Below, one piece after another: positions 13,554 through 25,718 of a stretch of 64,000 nt of DNA; positions within the stretch are counted from its first letter, which is position 1, and each line of letters starts with the position of its first letter. The stretch is from the NCBI GenBank assembly GCA_023333625.1, contig CM041628.1, positions 76,208,030-76,272,029 of the forward strand, written 5' to 3'. Position numbers and translations under genes: made by a program. Below the pieces are notes generated by a model. That model saw nothing but the letters and a program-made list of their open reading frames with translations, did not search any database and was not told the origin of the DNA. Source of the stretch: Bothriochloa decipiens. Lineage: Eukaryota > Streptophyta > Magnoliopsida > Poales > Poaceae.

Positions 13554-13706
13554 TTTACCGAAGTCAGCAAGGAAAACTCCAGCCAATTTTCTTAGTTTTT
13601 TTAATAATATAGACCTATTTAAATTCGCTCTCACAGGAAGTCGAACCCAGATCTGCTGGGTGCTACTACTCAGGTGCTCTAATCACTAGACTAGAGGCTC
13701 TTTCGC
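13554..13706 (-). mobile_element. SINE (Au-SINE-like), 16-bp TSD
   Basis: Read on the minus strand it begins GCGAAAGAGCCTCTAGTC. It has an A-box-like TAGTCTAGTGATTAGAGCAC and a B-box-like GGGTTCGACTTCC, so it is a tRNA-derived pol III unit. It then runs through GAGCGAATTTAA to a T/A-rich tail. It is flanked by near-identical 16-bp direct repeats ATTAAAACTTAT(A/G)TTT at 13538-13553 and 13707-13722, the signature of LINE-driven insertion. The core resembles the Au SINE of grasses from memory; the family name is less certain than the SINE call. Confidence 0.82.
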
Positions 13707-13818
13707 ATTAAAACTTATGTTTGTGCAATGGAATATTGTAGTTCTTGTTATCTTTGCTAAAGTGGAGCCTAAGTGAGTGTATGGTACATATAGGTCTTCG
13801 AAGACAATGGTAGCCTCC

Positions 13819-16580
13819 TGTCATGCCCAAAAATTTGCATTGTTTCCAAATAGTCAAATTAATTTATTTATGCAATTGTTGATGCATTTATACTGCTGCA
13901 TAAGTTTTGGTTGACTTGTTTGAGCTTGTTGTCTAACCTTTGTTTTGCTTTCTAGTTACTAACATGCTCTAACTTGTCCCCTGTAACTCCTAGACTAATC
14001 TAACCTAGTCTAACTAGTCTAGGCCAGTCCCTAGAGGACCCTGACCAACCCCAGCCCCTACTGGCCATGTATGGCCAGCCCTAGCCGGCCATGGCCAGCC
14101 ATGGCCAAGGCAGCGGCAGCACCAGCCCGCCACAGCGGCCAGCTCTGGCCACCAGCGGCCAAGGCCAGCCAGGCCAAGCTAAGCAGCCAGGCTGAAAGCC
14201 AACAGCCACAGCGGGTCGCAAGCGGCCCAGCCAGCAAGCGCCGACGTCACGCCGCAAATCAGCGAGCCGCCAGTGGGCCGAGCGGCCCAGCGACCGTAGC
14301 TCAGCTCCCTCCCGCTTGCGTCAGCGCTGCGTCGCGCCCGCGTCAGCCCCGCTGACGTCAGTCGCAGCACCCGCCCACCGACGCTGACAGGTGGAGCCCA
14401 CTCGAGTGGGGCCCACAGCACAGTGTCGTCTCCTTCCGGAGACAGACACCGAGCCGGGACCCCGGTTCCTCTGTGCCACCTCGCGCCGCGCCGCATCGCG
14501 CGTCCCACACGCGGACTCTGTTCAGCCACACGCTATAAAGCAACGCGCCGCCTCCCCGCGTCGCTTCCTAACCCTAGCCGTCGCCGTTTCGTCGAATCGC
14601 GAAACCCTAGCAGCCTTTTCGCCGAGCTCGCGCTGCCACGCCATTCGTCGCCGAGGTGAGCAGGCGCCCGAGCTCCGCTTGACCGCAAGGGTCACGTAGA
14701 TGCCCTCCGTGGCCACTCTCGCCCTCTCTGTGCGTCGCCATAGGAGCGCCGGCCGTCGGCAATGGCGCCGTCGTCGCCCGGTCCCGCTTTCGGCCACCCG
14801 TCGCCGCCACGGGCCGCACATTCGGGTCCGCGAGGTCGCACCATGCCTCCCCGTCCCCTTCATGTAGCCCGTCATGCACTGTAGACCCTGCGCCGCCGCT
14901 CGCCGGCGAGCCACCGCCGCCGGCAGCTCATCTGGTCGGTTCGACCACCGCCGGTCCATGGTGGACTAGTGGACGCGGTCCACGACCGTGGTCCACGGCC
15001 GGTCCACGGACCCGGCCTCTCCCGTGCCGCCGCATGGCGTCAGCGCCGTCAACGCCTGGTCGCCGCTGGCACTTTTGTAGAAAAGCCCCGCCTTTTTCTT
15101 TAATTATGATCTAGTCCTTCGTAGTTCAAAAGTATTTAGATTTTAGTCCTATTTTCTGCAGTTTAGCCCCTAGCCTTGTACAGACCATAAATTCCACGTT
15201 TTAACTCCGTTTTTAGCAAACTTATACTTTTTGGAATCATCTCGACGAGTAGAACAGATCTATGCTATTGTTTGCTACTGTTATGATATTTTGGTGTACT
15301 GTTCTCCTAATAGCTCTTTGTTTGCTTTGTGTATGTGTGCTCAGTTGGTTTGCTTGGTGCTGCTTGTTAATATTAATCGAGTTCAGACGGTGACGGATTC
15401 GTTGAGGATCTAGGACATTTTGAAGATCAGTAGGATTAGCAGGGATATTTTGAGAACCAAGGAAAGTATAGCTAAGGATCTTCCTTGTTGTCCTATTTAT
15501 GATACAATATAATTCATTTGCATGTGTCTTTTGAATGCGTATTTAGGAAATTCCTAGCTATTGAATACTTTTACATTGTTAACCTTGGAATATATGCATT
15601 TGGGTAGTATGTTGCTAGTGCAAATCTTTAACCATGATCATGTACGCTGGAGTAATGAATAAGTGATAACCATATAAGATGAATGTAATCCTTTGGCAAA
15701 AGTTAGGACTTTTCATACAACTGTGAGGGCTATATGGCTCTAATTTTAGCTCAGTATGAGGACATTTTCTAGTTAGCTAGGGGTGCCGAGTTGGGTATAG
15801 GACAATCTCTGTCCTTATGAGTATAGTCGGGAAGGAATATGCCATATTGGAAGGGGTTCCTATATCTGATGATCTGGCAGTCCTAATTAGTTAGACGAAC
15901 CTTTGAAAGGCTTCATAGTGAACCCTGCCGGCTTTCCTTGGTAGTGAGCTAAGAGGTCGACGGGCCTCGGGTGAAAGGGTAAATCACGGCTCACAGTGAA
16001 AGTGTACACCTCTAATCAGAGTTTAAATCAATAACTTACGGTTACGGGTGGCCTAGAAAACTAAGGGAATCTGTTATGTTTATTTTATGGTTTATGTGCA
16101 ATTCATTTATTCAGTTATACCTTGTGATCATGTGGTTATGGGGATGATACTACCTTGTTGATACTAATTGCCAAATTTATTATATAACTAAAAGCTAAAT
16201 GCAGTTAATCATGTCAGCTATTTGTGCCTCATGAACCCTTGGTTATACTTGCTGAATACGGTTGTGTACTTACGCTTGCTTTACTTTTAATTTTAGAAAA
16301 TCCCGGATGGGTAACAGATCAAGGCTGGAATGAGGATTACCGTAATGAGTATTAGGCTTGATGTTCAACAGTCGACTTCGTCCCTGTGGTTGAAGCTTTC
16401 GCGAGTGTGCTAGTTATATTATATTTATCAGACTTTGACTATGTAATGGATATCTGTTCGCTATGTAATAAACATTGAGATGGTATAATTTATCGATTTA
16501 TGGACCTATGTGTGTGACTTTCAGGAACGCATATAAGGCTTTTATATATCCTATTTTATCCTTAAAATTGGGGCGTGACA
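13819..16580 (+). mobile_element. Solo LTR, 2762 bp, TSD CCTCC
   Basis: Begins TGTCATGCCCAAAAATTTGC and ends AAAATTGGGGCGTGACA, which are near-perfect inverted termini. It is flanked by identical 5-bp duplications CCTCC at 13814-13818 and 16581-16585. A plus-strand TATA (GCTATAAAGC) near 14532-14541 is followed by a GC-rich, CCCTAG-bearing leader-like stretch (14.5-14.9 kb). The remainder is AT-rich U5-like sequence. No internal region adjoins it, so it is a solo LTR, probably Ty3/gypsy by size and style. Open frames in the GC-rich part (14071-14959) are compositional. Confidence 0.92.
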
Positions 16581-16585
16581 CCTCC

Positions 16586-18239
16586 CCAGTAGCAAATCCT
16601 TGCTCCCCTCGATCCCGTATGTAGAAGAACCAGTTAATGGCTGGCCTTTTCAAATATGATTGATCACCACCTTTGTGGTCTTGTCTTATCACTTATCTTT
16701 TGAACCTAGCTTCTTTATCAGTTTGTACTTCATTTAATTTTTTTCTCCAAAACGGACTAAGAACATGCATCCATATTAGTCTGGCCATGCGGGAAGAATG
16801 GCCTATGCTGTCGGCCACGGAGTGGCGCAGCGCAGCCGAATTCCACATGACAGTCAATTAATATATCTAGTGTATCATCCTCCATCATGTTTAATACACA
16901 CAGTGCGAGTCACTAGCCCTGCGCGCGTGCGAAGATCCTGCAGTATCTTTGCCTTTCCATTCACGAAACGAGTTGCGATGCCCTTTTGTTGCCACATGTC
17001 CCACCCAGAACTGATGAGCCACACTTTCTATATACTACTGCTAGTAACACAGTGGTGTTCGCACGCACTGAGCGAGCCCTAGCTCTAGTGCACGTCGATG
17101 ATGCAATCGATGGATGCAAGTGCAGACATAGCCAGATACATATCATCTGATTTATTTATTTCCCCGTTAATAGTGGAACTCGTGAATGGTTATTACTGTT
17201 AGAGAAACCAGCTTCGTATACTTTCACCTGTAGAAAGCTGCAGTACTAGTACTATAAGCTGATATAGCTAGTGCTCTCTATCCTGACAATTAGCTTTGCA
17301 GTAGTAGAAGCAGAGATGGATGCATATGTTTTGAGAAGGCTGCACGGCTAACCGGGGCCACCGGATAGGCTATCCATCTTTTGTACCCTAGTGATCTACT
17401 GACATCTGGATATGGGCAAAAGAGGAGATTGATGCCAAGCTAGAAATAAATAAAAGCTACGGCCTTCATCGTCCCATTCCTCCACAGATGGTGACGCTAC
17501 TTTAGTTGCTTATGACGATAACACGGGTTATTAATTTGACCAGCAAATGCCGGGAAATTATCATGCAAATGTGTCCTAGGACGTCATTATACACAGCCGG
17601 CAATATTCTTAGCTATTGTCTATTGACAATGCTCACAAATATCTCATAGACTACTATAAATATACGCTACTTTTAGTTGAGTATTCAAATACGTACGTTT
17701 TGATTGTCTAACTAATAATTGTGACAAATACATATCCTTGTTTCACACAACAACGGCGAGCCACTATTGTGACATGCATATGGTGCAGTGATACTAGAGC
17801 AACTCCATATTGCCAAAACTCAATCCTCTATGTCTATTTGAAGGGATTAAGAAAATCGAACTCTAGAATCTAGGAAAATTGTATTGTACCCCCTCTGTCC
17901 CAAATTCTAAGTTATTCTAATTTTTCTGAGAGTCAAAGCTTCTCAAGTTTATCTTGACAAGGACCTTTGTGGTCAAAGCATCATAAATCTAAGTAATTCC
18001 AATTGTCTTAACAAGGACCTTTGTGATCATCTCGACAACGAGGATGTAAGCACTTTCTTTTATAATTTTGAATTTTAGTTTAGGAAACATCAGACTATTA
18101 AGAAGCCCAGGCGTCACACTATGTTTGGATACTTCTTTTTTCTAACTGTTGCCCACTCATTCACTTATGACCTAATTTCAAACAGCTTCCTAGCATTCAA
18201 AGCCCTCTCCTCTTCCCCTCTTTTCTCCTAAATCCAAAT
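16586..18239. other. Intergenic, no gene recognised
   Basis: AT-rich DNA without a recognisable gene. At about 17889-18010 a block starting CCCCCTCTGTCCCAAATTCT looks like one end of a Stowaway/Tourist-type MITE. Its other terminus is not evident, so it is probably truncated. Confidence 0.5.
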
Positions 18240-18925
18240 CTTGCAAGAGATTGAGTTGAGATCGAGAAGGGTCCTTGGTGAGCGAAACATCAAAGCAAGT
18301 AGCTTGAGGACTTGATTTCATTGTCCAACCCATTGAAGAATTTGTGTTTGTCACTCTTGGGCTTTGCCCCTATCATCTAGGTGTCACCCAAGAGCTCCTA
18401 ATTTGTGGAAAAACCTCAAGAAGTTTGTATTACCCCTGTTTCTTCTAGCGACGAACTCAAGTTGACTTCTATGGTTGCTTAGGAGAGGCAACTAGGTGAA
18501 AGAGACTCTGACCTTTGTAGCTACTTCGACAACAAGTACATAGGAAATCCTTAGTGGGGTGGCCAAACATCGGGATAAATCCTTGTGTCACACATGCTTA
18601 TTGTTGTGATTGCTTGGAATTACTTGTATTTGATGTCTCTTTTTCCCTCAAACTAATTCTTAGATGTGGCCCTGATATATAAATTGGTGATGTTCCAAGG
18701 GCAATGAAGCACTTCAACATTTTCATGGCTGCATCTACCTCTTAGGAAGTAGGGTAAATTATAGATTTGAATTTGAAGTTTATTTTACTATGGTTTTATA
18801 GCCTTTTTGTATGGTTAGAAGTTTTGACCCAAACTGTCAGAGCTTTTGATAGTTACTCATCTGCTTCTTCAAGTTTGTGTTTTAGAATTTTAGATACACC
18901 TTACCCCCTAGGCATTGTAGGTCCT
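18240..18925 (+). mobile_element. Probable copia-type LTR remnant, host of E1
   Basis: Text such as GGGATAAATCCTTGTGTCAC and the end ACACCTTACCCCCTAGGCAT followed by TAGGTCCT resembles the 3' end of grass Sirevirus/copia LTRs, which normally run into a tRNA-iMet primer site. E1 inserted here: the sequence resumes after E1 at 50017 with GTCCTTCAAGAGGTACTCAA, where a decayed primer site is conceivable. I cannot fix the 5' end of this LTR and see no copia coding sequence nearby. The assignment rests on remembered family style. Confidence 0.4.
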
Positions 18926-19418
18926 TGTCGACGGGGGACACCGGAGGTTCCCCTAGAAGACGGAATACGGACGGAGGATCGAAGAACCCGCCGTCCGATT
19001 TGAGTACAACACGGAGTAACACGACATGAGAACTACCATATCCTAGACTGGTTGTAATAAGAAAGAGTATGAAACTTTTAGTTTAGGACTCGTTCCTGGA
19101 ATCCGACTAGGAATCATAGAACCCGTAGCCAGCCTCGCCCCATATAAGGCCGTTGCAGGTACCCCTTGTAAAAAGAGAGGCGAACTACACAACGCACCAC
19201 AATCCCTCATACTCATCAATACAACGCAACAGGCTCACGTCGACTGGACGTAAAGGTTTTTACTCGACGCAAGTCGAGGGCTTGAACCAGTATAAAATCA
19301 TCTGTCTCGTCAAGCTTGTTGCTGTAACCGCCGAGTTTCGCAGTCTACCAAGCTCCTCTGAACAAAAACACCCTCCCAGTTACCCTGGTAGTGGGCTATC
19401 GGTGATCAAACATCGATA
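18926..19418 (+). mobile_element. E1 5' LTR (493 bp)
   Basis: Starts TGTCGACGGGGGACACCGG; ends ACATCGATA, where the canonical end would be CGACA (the 3' copy at 50016 still reads CGACA). A TATA box (CCATATAAGG) is at 19140-19149. It aligns end to end with the two halves of the 3' LTR. By eye about ten of the first 120 bases differ. Confidence 0.93.
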
Positions 19419-19420
19419 GC

Positions 19421-19438
19421 TGGCGCGCCAGGTAGGGG
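19421..19438 (+). promoter_or_regulatory. E1 primer-binding site, fits tRNA-Arg
   Basis: TGGCGCGCCAGGTAGGGG, two bases after the LTR, is complementary to the 3' end (including CCA) of plant tRNA-Arg(CCU) as I remember it. It would prime minus-strand DNA synthesis. E2 has the same site with one change. Confidence 0.8.
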
Positions 19439-19485
19439 CTTTCGGCGGATTGTACCCCGAGAGTTCAGCGGACCTCAACTTCAAG

Positions 19486-21730
19486 ATGAGTTTTTCAACG
19501 GGAACAACTTTTGTTTTCGGTTCATGGATCTGCGAGTCCAACGGGGAAGGCAAGCTCCAGATCCGTCTGGCCAAGCAGTCAGAGCTCGACAACATCAAGA
19601 TCGACGCCATGGAAGAATCTTGACTCGCCGAGATGCTCGCAACACTTTCGACTTCAGATATGGATCGGGAAGAGGAAGACTATGAAGCTAATTCAGAGAA
19701 GAATTCAAAGACCATTTTCAACTCAAGAAGAAGAGGAATATGAAACCGACTCTGAGAAGAACTTCATACTGTGTACAACTCAAAGACGTTCATCAAGATT
19801 CCTAATTCACTTCCGTACGGATTGCGCAACTCAACGTCTATTGTGCAAGAATACCTAAGGAAGTTGTATGAGAGCCACGAGTGCCCAATCCATGTGAGAA
19901 GTGGGAAGAACCAATCTATTGAGCCAATTACTCTAGTCCACGACTATCGAGACCCGAGAGGAAAGGCGAAGCAAATCGTGAAGAAGTTTGAACCAACCGA
20001 AAGACGAGGGAAACCATTTACGACCATGACCAAGGGAGATTATACAACTCATTGGCCGAATACTTTTTCCACCAACGGGTTGCAACCCAATCACTACTCT
20101 CAAGAACTACCTTTTCAAGAAGGAAAATAACTCGCTAGTTTATCTTTCGATGAGGTTGATTCAGAAAGAGAAGAACCTGCAAAAATTCTAAGAAGGCTAA
20201 GGAGAAGAACCATCTATATGGCCGACGTGATTGAACTACCCACATCCCCAAGACCGCCAGAAGCGCATTCGTCTGATGAGTCAGAAGACAACATATCTGA
20301 AGATGAAAGAACCAAATAGGATAAAAGTGAGGATCACAAGCAGTCAAGGCTGGGTCAGAACCGATGCTGATCTAGCAGAAGAACTAAAGCAAAGCAAAAG
20401 AAGAAAGCATGGACCAAGTACAAGCAGGACCGCATGATGTACAACAAAATGAAAGTAGAAAAACATGCAGCCGAACTTGAAGAACAAGAAAAGATCAATG
20501 AACTAGCCAGACAACTCGAATCTCTAAAGAAGCCACAAAAAGAAAAAGAAGTCGCACAAAAGAAGACACAAGAATTGAAAAGGTGGCAAACAAAGCTCAA
20601 CAAAATGAACAACCCGCTATTGTTGACCAGCAGGGCGGACAACCCTGGAGATCAGTTTTCACCAGAATAGAACCAGAAGGGAGCAGCAATGTAAGAGGCG
20701 GAGTGGCAAATCACCAGTATTCGAGACCACCTCCACCGCTAAAATCTGAAAGAACCCACCCATACCCACCACAAAGAAGGCCGGAATGAAGCAGGATGAT
20801 AAGCAGAGAAGAAGGATGCAGAGAGTCAGAATGCAGATCATGCTACAGAGAGTATAGAAGATCACCATCACCAGATTACAACAAGAAAGACAACTATGAT
20901 ATATTTCCATGTTTCACCAAAAGACTACAAGACATGAAGCTACCGTACAAGTTCAAGTCATCAAATCACTCAAAATACAATGGGAAAGAAGAACCAAAGC
21001 AATGGCTCAGAGTTTATTCACAATCCATTGAGCTGGCCGGAGGAGATGAAGACCTCAAAGCCCTATTTTTTCCATTGGCACTAGAAGCAACGCTGTTGCA
21101 ATGGTTTGATAAACTACCCGCAGGATCCATCAAATATTGGAGTGACTTGCAAAGGCAATTTTGCAGCCACTTTGCAGGAATTATCATACACCCAATGATA
21201 GCAGCAGAATTACAAGGAATCACGCAGAAGCCAGGAGAATCACCTAGAGAATACTACAGAAGATTTGGCAAAGCAAGAGCACAAGTGCATGAAATCACTG
21301 ATAGAGAAGTCATCGATATATTCAGCAATGGAATCATTGCAAGACGGCAATTCAAAGAGTTCAACAGCGGACCCAAAGACTAACAAAGAGTTCAAGCGAG
21401 CTGTTGAAAAGCTTATATACTTAGAAGAAAAAACAAACAAAATGTTCCCCAACAACAAGGACAACATCGAAAGAAGAGTAAGGATCGACTACAGGAACAA
21501 CGACAAGAGGCCAAGACAAGACAACACGGTCGCAGTAGCCAACAAGAGAATGAACACTTTTCAAAACTTGATACCCTAAGAGAGAGACAAAATCAAAGCA
21601 AGACAATTCGCAAACTTTGAAGACATGAACTGCCCAATGCACCCAAGATCATGACACAAACTCAAAGATTGCCATGATTTCAACTGCCAGTACCGAAAAG
21701 ATGCAAGGTACAATAACAACCAAGAAAGAA
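19486..21730 (+). pseudogene. E1 gag (decayed)
   Basis: The first ATG after the primer site is at 19486, but its frame stops at 19621. Later fragments continue in shifting frames (about 19771-20130, 20434-20670, 20796-21383, 21265-21579). The 20796-21383 fragment carries the retrotransposon gag (capsid) domain: an acidic/aromatic lead-in, then KQWLRVYSQSIELAGG, LQWFDKLPAGSIKYWSDLQR, and a PGESPREYYRRF region. A lysine/glutamate-rich coiled-coil-like stretch (20434-20640) precedes it. A zinc-knuckle-like CPMHP...HKLKDC motif follows at about 21628-21675, interrupted by a TGA. The product would be the capsid/nucleocapsid. It cannot now be made as one protein. Confidence 0.85.
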
Positions 21731-21879
21731 GGGAACTAGAACCAAAGAAAGAAGAGAAGAAGCCAGAGGGATATTTCCAAGAACCCCAAAAGCAGCTATA
21801 CATAATATTCTCTAGAGTACCAGGCGCAAGAAATAAGCAACAGCAGAAGCTGGCGCATAGAGCCATCACGACGGCAGTA

Positions 21880-22513
21880 ACCGTTGTTCCAAGATTATTT
21901 AAATTGGTCAAAATACCCCATCAACTTCACCAGAGAAGATCAATGGACAAGCACATCTAACGTGGGTTGTTATCCACTAGTGGTAGCACCAAGAATCACA
22001 GGAATCATAGTTCCCAAGGTGCTGATCGACGGTGGAGCTAGCTTAGACATCATATTCACTGTAACTTTAAAAAAGATGAGCATCGACTACGAAGGGATGA
22101 TTACACCAACAAGTACACCGTTCTATGACATAGTACCCAGAACAAAAGCAGTACCTCTGGGACAAATCACATTGCCGGTGACATTTGGCACCAAGGAAAA
22201 ATACAGGACAGAGTTCATCAAATTCGAAGTAGCAAATTTCGAATCATGCTACCATGCAATCCTGAGGCGACCAGCATTAACCAAGAACATGGATGTACCT
22301 CATTATCCATACCTACTACTCAAGATGCCAACAACCAAAGGGATATTATCACTACAAGGTGATTTACAGAAAGCATATGATTGCGACATGCAAGCCATCC
22401 AAATAGCAGAAAGATTACAAGGTGAACAAGGAAGAAGGGAGAAGAAGATCGACTTGGAAACTCGTGACCCCGAGAAGACGATGATCATCAGTGCAGAACT
22501 CAATCCTAAATAG
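21880..22513 (+). pseudogene. E1 protease, ending at an amber codon
   Basis: An open frame of about 209 codons. It has an aspartic protease active site LIDGGASLDII at about 22024-22056; the usual plant gypsy motif is DGGSS. The flap-like region, GQITLPVTFGT and FEVANFESCYHAIL, matches the Tat-type protease layout. The frame is clean up to AAA-TAG-GAA (TAG at 22511-22513) and continues in the same phase into reverse transcriptase. The same amber codon occurs at the same place in E2. Upstream it should be fused to gag, but the gag frame is broken. Confidence 0.85.
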
Positions 22514-23410
22514 GAACTCGTGCTCACCAAGTTTCTTAGGGACAACAAGGATATCTTTGCCTGGAAGCCAGCTGACATGCCAGGGGTCCCGAGTAACTTG
22601 GTTGAGCATATCATTGACGTGAACAAGGGATCAAAACCCATCAAACAGAAATTGCAAAGATTTGCACCAGACAGAAAGGCAGCAATCAAGAAAGAACTCA
22701 CGAAACTAATGTCGGTAGATTTTATCAGGGAATCATCAACCCATACTGGTTGGCAAACCCAGTACTAGTAGAAAAGAAGAACTCGCCAGATTGGCGCATG
22801 TGCATTGACTACACCGACCTCAACAGACACTGCACCAAAGACCCGTATAGTCCACCAAGAATCGACCAAGTGATAGATTCAAAAGCATGACATCTCTACT
22901 CTTCTTTCTAGATTGTTACTCTAGATATCATCAAATATCCCTCAGAGAAGAAGACCAGAGCAAGACATCTTTTGTGACACCATTCGGGGCATATTGCTAT
23001 GTATCAATGCCTTTCGGCTTAAAGAACGCAGGAGCAACCTACCAACGAGCAATTCAAACAACCTTGGGAGATCAAATAGGAAGAAACACTAAAGCCTATG
23101 TGGATGATGTCATGGTCAAGACAAATGAACCCGATGCATTGATAGAAGATCTACAAGAAACTTTTACAAACTTGAAGAAGTGGAGATGGAAACTCAACAC
23201 AAACAAGTGCATTTTGGGGGCTCCAGCATGACTATTACTCGGCTTTTAGTCAGTAACAGAGGGATTGAAGCAAGCACAAAGCAAATCAAGGCAATCATAG
23301 CCATGGAACCACCAAAGAAGATAAAAGACATCCAGAAGCTGACATGTTGTATGGCAGCTCTCAACAGATTCATATCACGCCTAGGAGAGAAAAGCATTCC
23401 ATTTTTCAAA
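22514..23410 (+). pseudogene. E1 reverse transcriptase (decayed)
   Basis: Begins in phase with the protease directly after the amber codon (ELVLTKFLRDNKDIFAWKP). Then come MPGVPSNLVEH, the fingers region (NPVLVEKKN, WRMCIDYTDLN), palm motifs with FLDCYSRYHQI, MPFGLKNAGATYQRAI and the catalytic YVDD box at about 23098-23109. It continues through a thumb-like stretch to about 23410. Stops and shifts occur at about 22768 (TAGTAG), 22888 and 23231. In the intact family this makes the DNA copy of the element inside virus-like particles. Confidence 0.9.
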
Positions 23411-24491
23411 ACTATTGAAGAAAACAGGCAAATTCAAGTGGATAGAAGAAGCAGATGAAGCTTTTCAGAAGCTTAAGCACAACCTAGCATCATCACCCAT
23501 TTTGGTGCCACCAAACAAGACGGAAGACATGCTATTATACATCTCGGCTACAAAGAACGTCGTAAGAACAACAGTTGTTGTTGAAGAAGAAAACGGTCAT
23601 GTCTACAAAATACAAAGACCAGTCTACTACATTAGTGAAGTACTAACGGAATCAAAAGTCAGATATCCCCACATACAAAAACTACTCTACGCAATCCTAA
23701 TTTCATCAAGGAAGCTGGGGCACTACTTTCAAGAACATAAGATCACAGTCATCACAGAATTTTCTTTAGCAGACATCTTGAGAAACAGAGATTCTATAGG
23801 AAGAATATCCAAATGGGCAGTAGAACTCAGAGCTTTGAACCTAGAATATCAGTCCAAGAAGGCTATCAAATCCCAAGCACTCAGCGACTTCCTAGTTGAA
23901 TGAACGAAAACAATTCTAAAAGAACCCGAACCCATCACAGATCATTGGAGGATGTATTTCGACGGGTCACTCAAATTAGGAGGTGCAGGAGCAGGGATCC
24001 TATTCATATCACTAGAAGGAAAGCAACTCAAGTATGTCTTACAAATCCTATGGCAGGCCACAAACAACGAAGAAGAATATGAAGCACTCACACACAGGTT
24101 AAGAGTAGCCCACTCTTTAGCAATAAAGAGGTTGCTAGTTTACGACGACTCAGCAGTTGTCATCAACCAAGTCAACAAAGAGTGGGACTACACAAAAGAC
24201 AACATGGGAGCTTACTGTGTAGAAGTCAGAAAATTAGAGAAAAATTTTCAAGGATTAGAGATCCACCATGTTTTAAGAGACTCAAATGTGGCCGCCGATA
24301 CTTTGGCCAAGTTAGGCTCTGACAGAGCAAAAGTACTACCAGAAATCTTCATGGAAGAATTAAAGGAGCCATCTATCAAACAACCTAGTGAAGAACAACA
24401 ACCTAGATCAGCCAAATATGACCCAATGGTGATTGACCAAGACCCTTTGACAAGACAAGTTATGGTAATCTATGAAGACTGGAGGCAATAA
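23411..24491 (+). pseudogene. E1 RT connection and RNase H (decayed)
   Basis: Frame 23415-23903 holds the connection region (FKWIEEADEAFQKLK, PVYYISEVLTESKVRYPHIQ, SKWAVELRALNLEY), with a TGA at 23901. The RNase H domain follows at 23952-24491: MYFDGSLKLGGAGAGILF (first catalytic Asp), NNEEEYEALTHRL (Glu), VYDDSAVVINQV (Asp) and a C-terminal HVLRDSNVAADTLAKLG. All four expected acidic positions seem present. The domain would degrade the RNA strand during reverse transcription. It is separated from its neighbours by stops. Confidence 0.88.
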
Positions 24492-25718
24492 TTCATAGAT
24501 TACATCAAAGACAAGGCGCTACCAGAAGACAAAACGCAAAGAACCTGACTAATACGTAGAAGCAAGAACTACATACTAGTGGGAGACAAGCTATACAGAA
24601 AAGCCGTTTCATCAGGAGTTCTACTCAAATGCGTACCAAGGGAGAGAGAAATCAACATCATCGAAGAAATACATGCAGGTTGCTACGGTAATCATGCGGC
24701 CTCAAGAACCTTGGTAGGCAAAGCTTTCAGGATGGGGTATTACTAGCCCATAGCATTGAAAGACGCAGACAACTTCATCAAGAAATGCAAGAATTGCCAA
24801 ATGTTTGCAAGACAACAACACGTCCTGGCACACAATCTGATATGCATACCGCCCTCTTGGCCCTTCTCCTGTTGGGGATTGGATCAAGTCGGTCCACTAA
24901 AAAGATCATCTAGAGGATTTGAGTACATCTTCATCCCAATCGGCAAGTTTACCAAGTGGATAGAATACAAACCCTTGGTCAAATGTAGTGCAGAAAAAGC
25001 TGTTGAGTTCATACAAAGCATCATGTTCGGATTCGGAGTACCCAACAGGATCATCACAGATCTAGGATCACGGTTCTCCATGAAAGAGTTTACATGTTGG
25101 GCGACAGATTGTGGAATCGACATAGATTTTGCATTAGTTGCCCACCCTCAAGCAAACAGACAAGTTAAAAGAGCAAACAGGTTAATCTTGCAAGGGCCGA
25201 AGCCAGGACTATATGAAGAACTAGTAGACTATGGAGCTAAGTGGATTGATAAAATACCAAAAGTGGTTTAGGGCCTTAGAATCCAAATCAGCAGATCAAC
25301 TGGATACTCTTCATTCTTCCTCATCTACGGATCAGAAGCAAAACTTCCAGCTAATTTAATCTAGATATCACCAAAGATAGAGCAATACGAAGAAGGAGAA
25401 GCCGAAGAAACAAGGCGCCTGGAACTCGATTCATGAGAAGAAGTCTGAGAATGTGCAATTCTACAGAATGCCACATACCAACAAGGCCTAAGAAGACACT
25501 ACGACAAGAGCACACAACCCCGGACCCTTAAACTAGGGGACTCAGTTCTTCGACTCATCCAAAAGAAAGATGGAAGACACAAACTACTAAGTCCATGGGA
25601 GGAACCTTTCAAAGTACAAAGAGCAACTGGACCAGGCACATACAAGCTAATGATGGACGAAGAAATCCCACTGTAGAACACCTAGCACATTAGCCAACTT
25701 TGAAGATTTTACAACTAA
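24492..25718 (+). pseudogene. E1 integrase, catalytic Glu replaced by Lys
   Basis: An HHCC zinc-binding region is visible (EIHAGCYGNHAASRTLVGKA, then CKNCQMF) across a TAG at about 24745. The core shows WGLDQVGPL (first Asp), RIITDLGSRF (second Asp) and HPQANRQVKRAN, where the family normally has QVERAN. The DDE-motif Glu is therefore Lys, so this copy could not catalyse integration. Frame 24756-25271 is open; stops follow at 25269 and beyond. The C-terminal GPGTYKL region and a decayed HISQL..FY end reach about 25718, with no chromodomain, as expected for the Tat group. Confidence 0.9.

Noticed and set aside
14071..14959. Open frames in the GC-rich part of the solo LTR
   Set aside because: Same reason: compositional, low-complexity protein, inside a bounded LTR.
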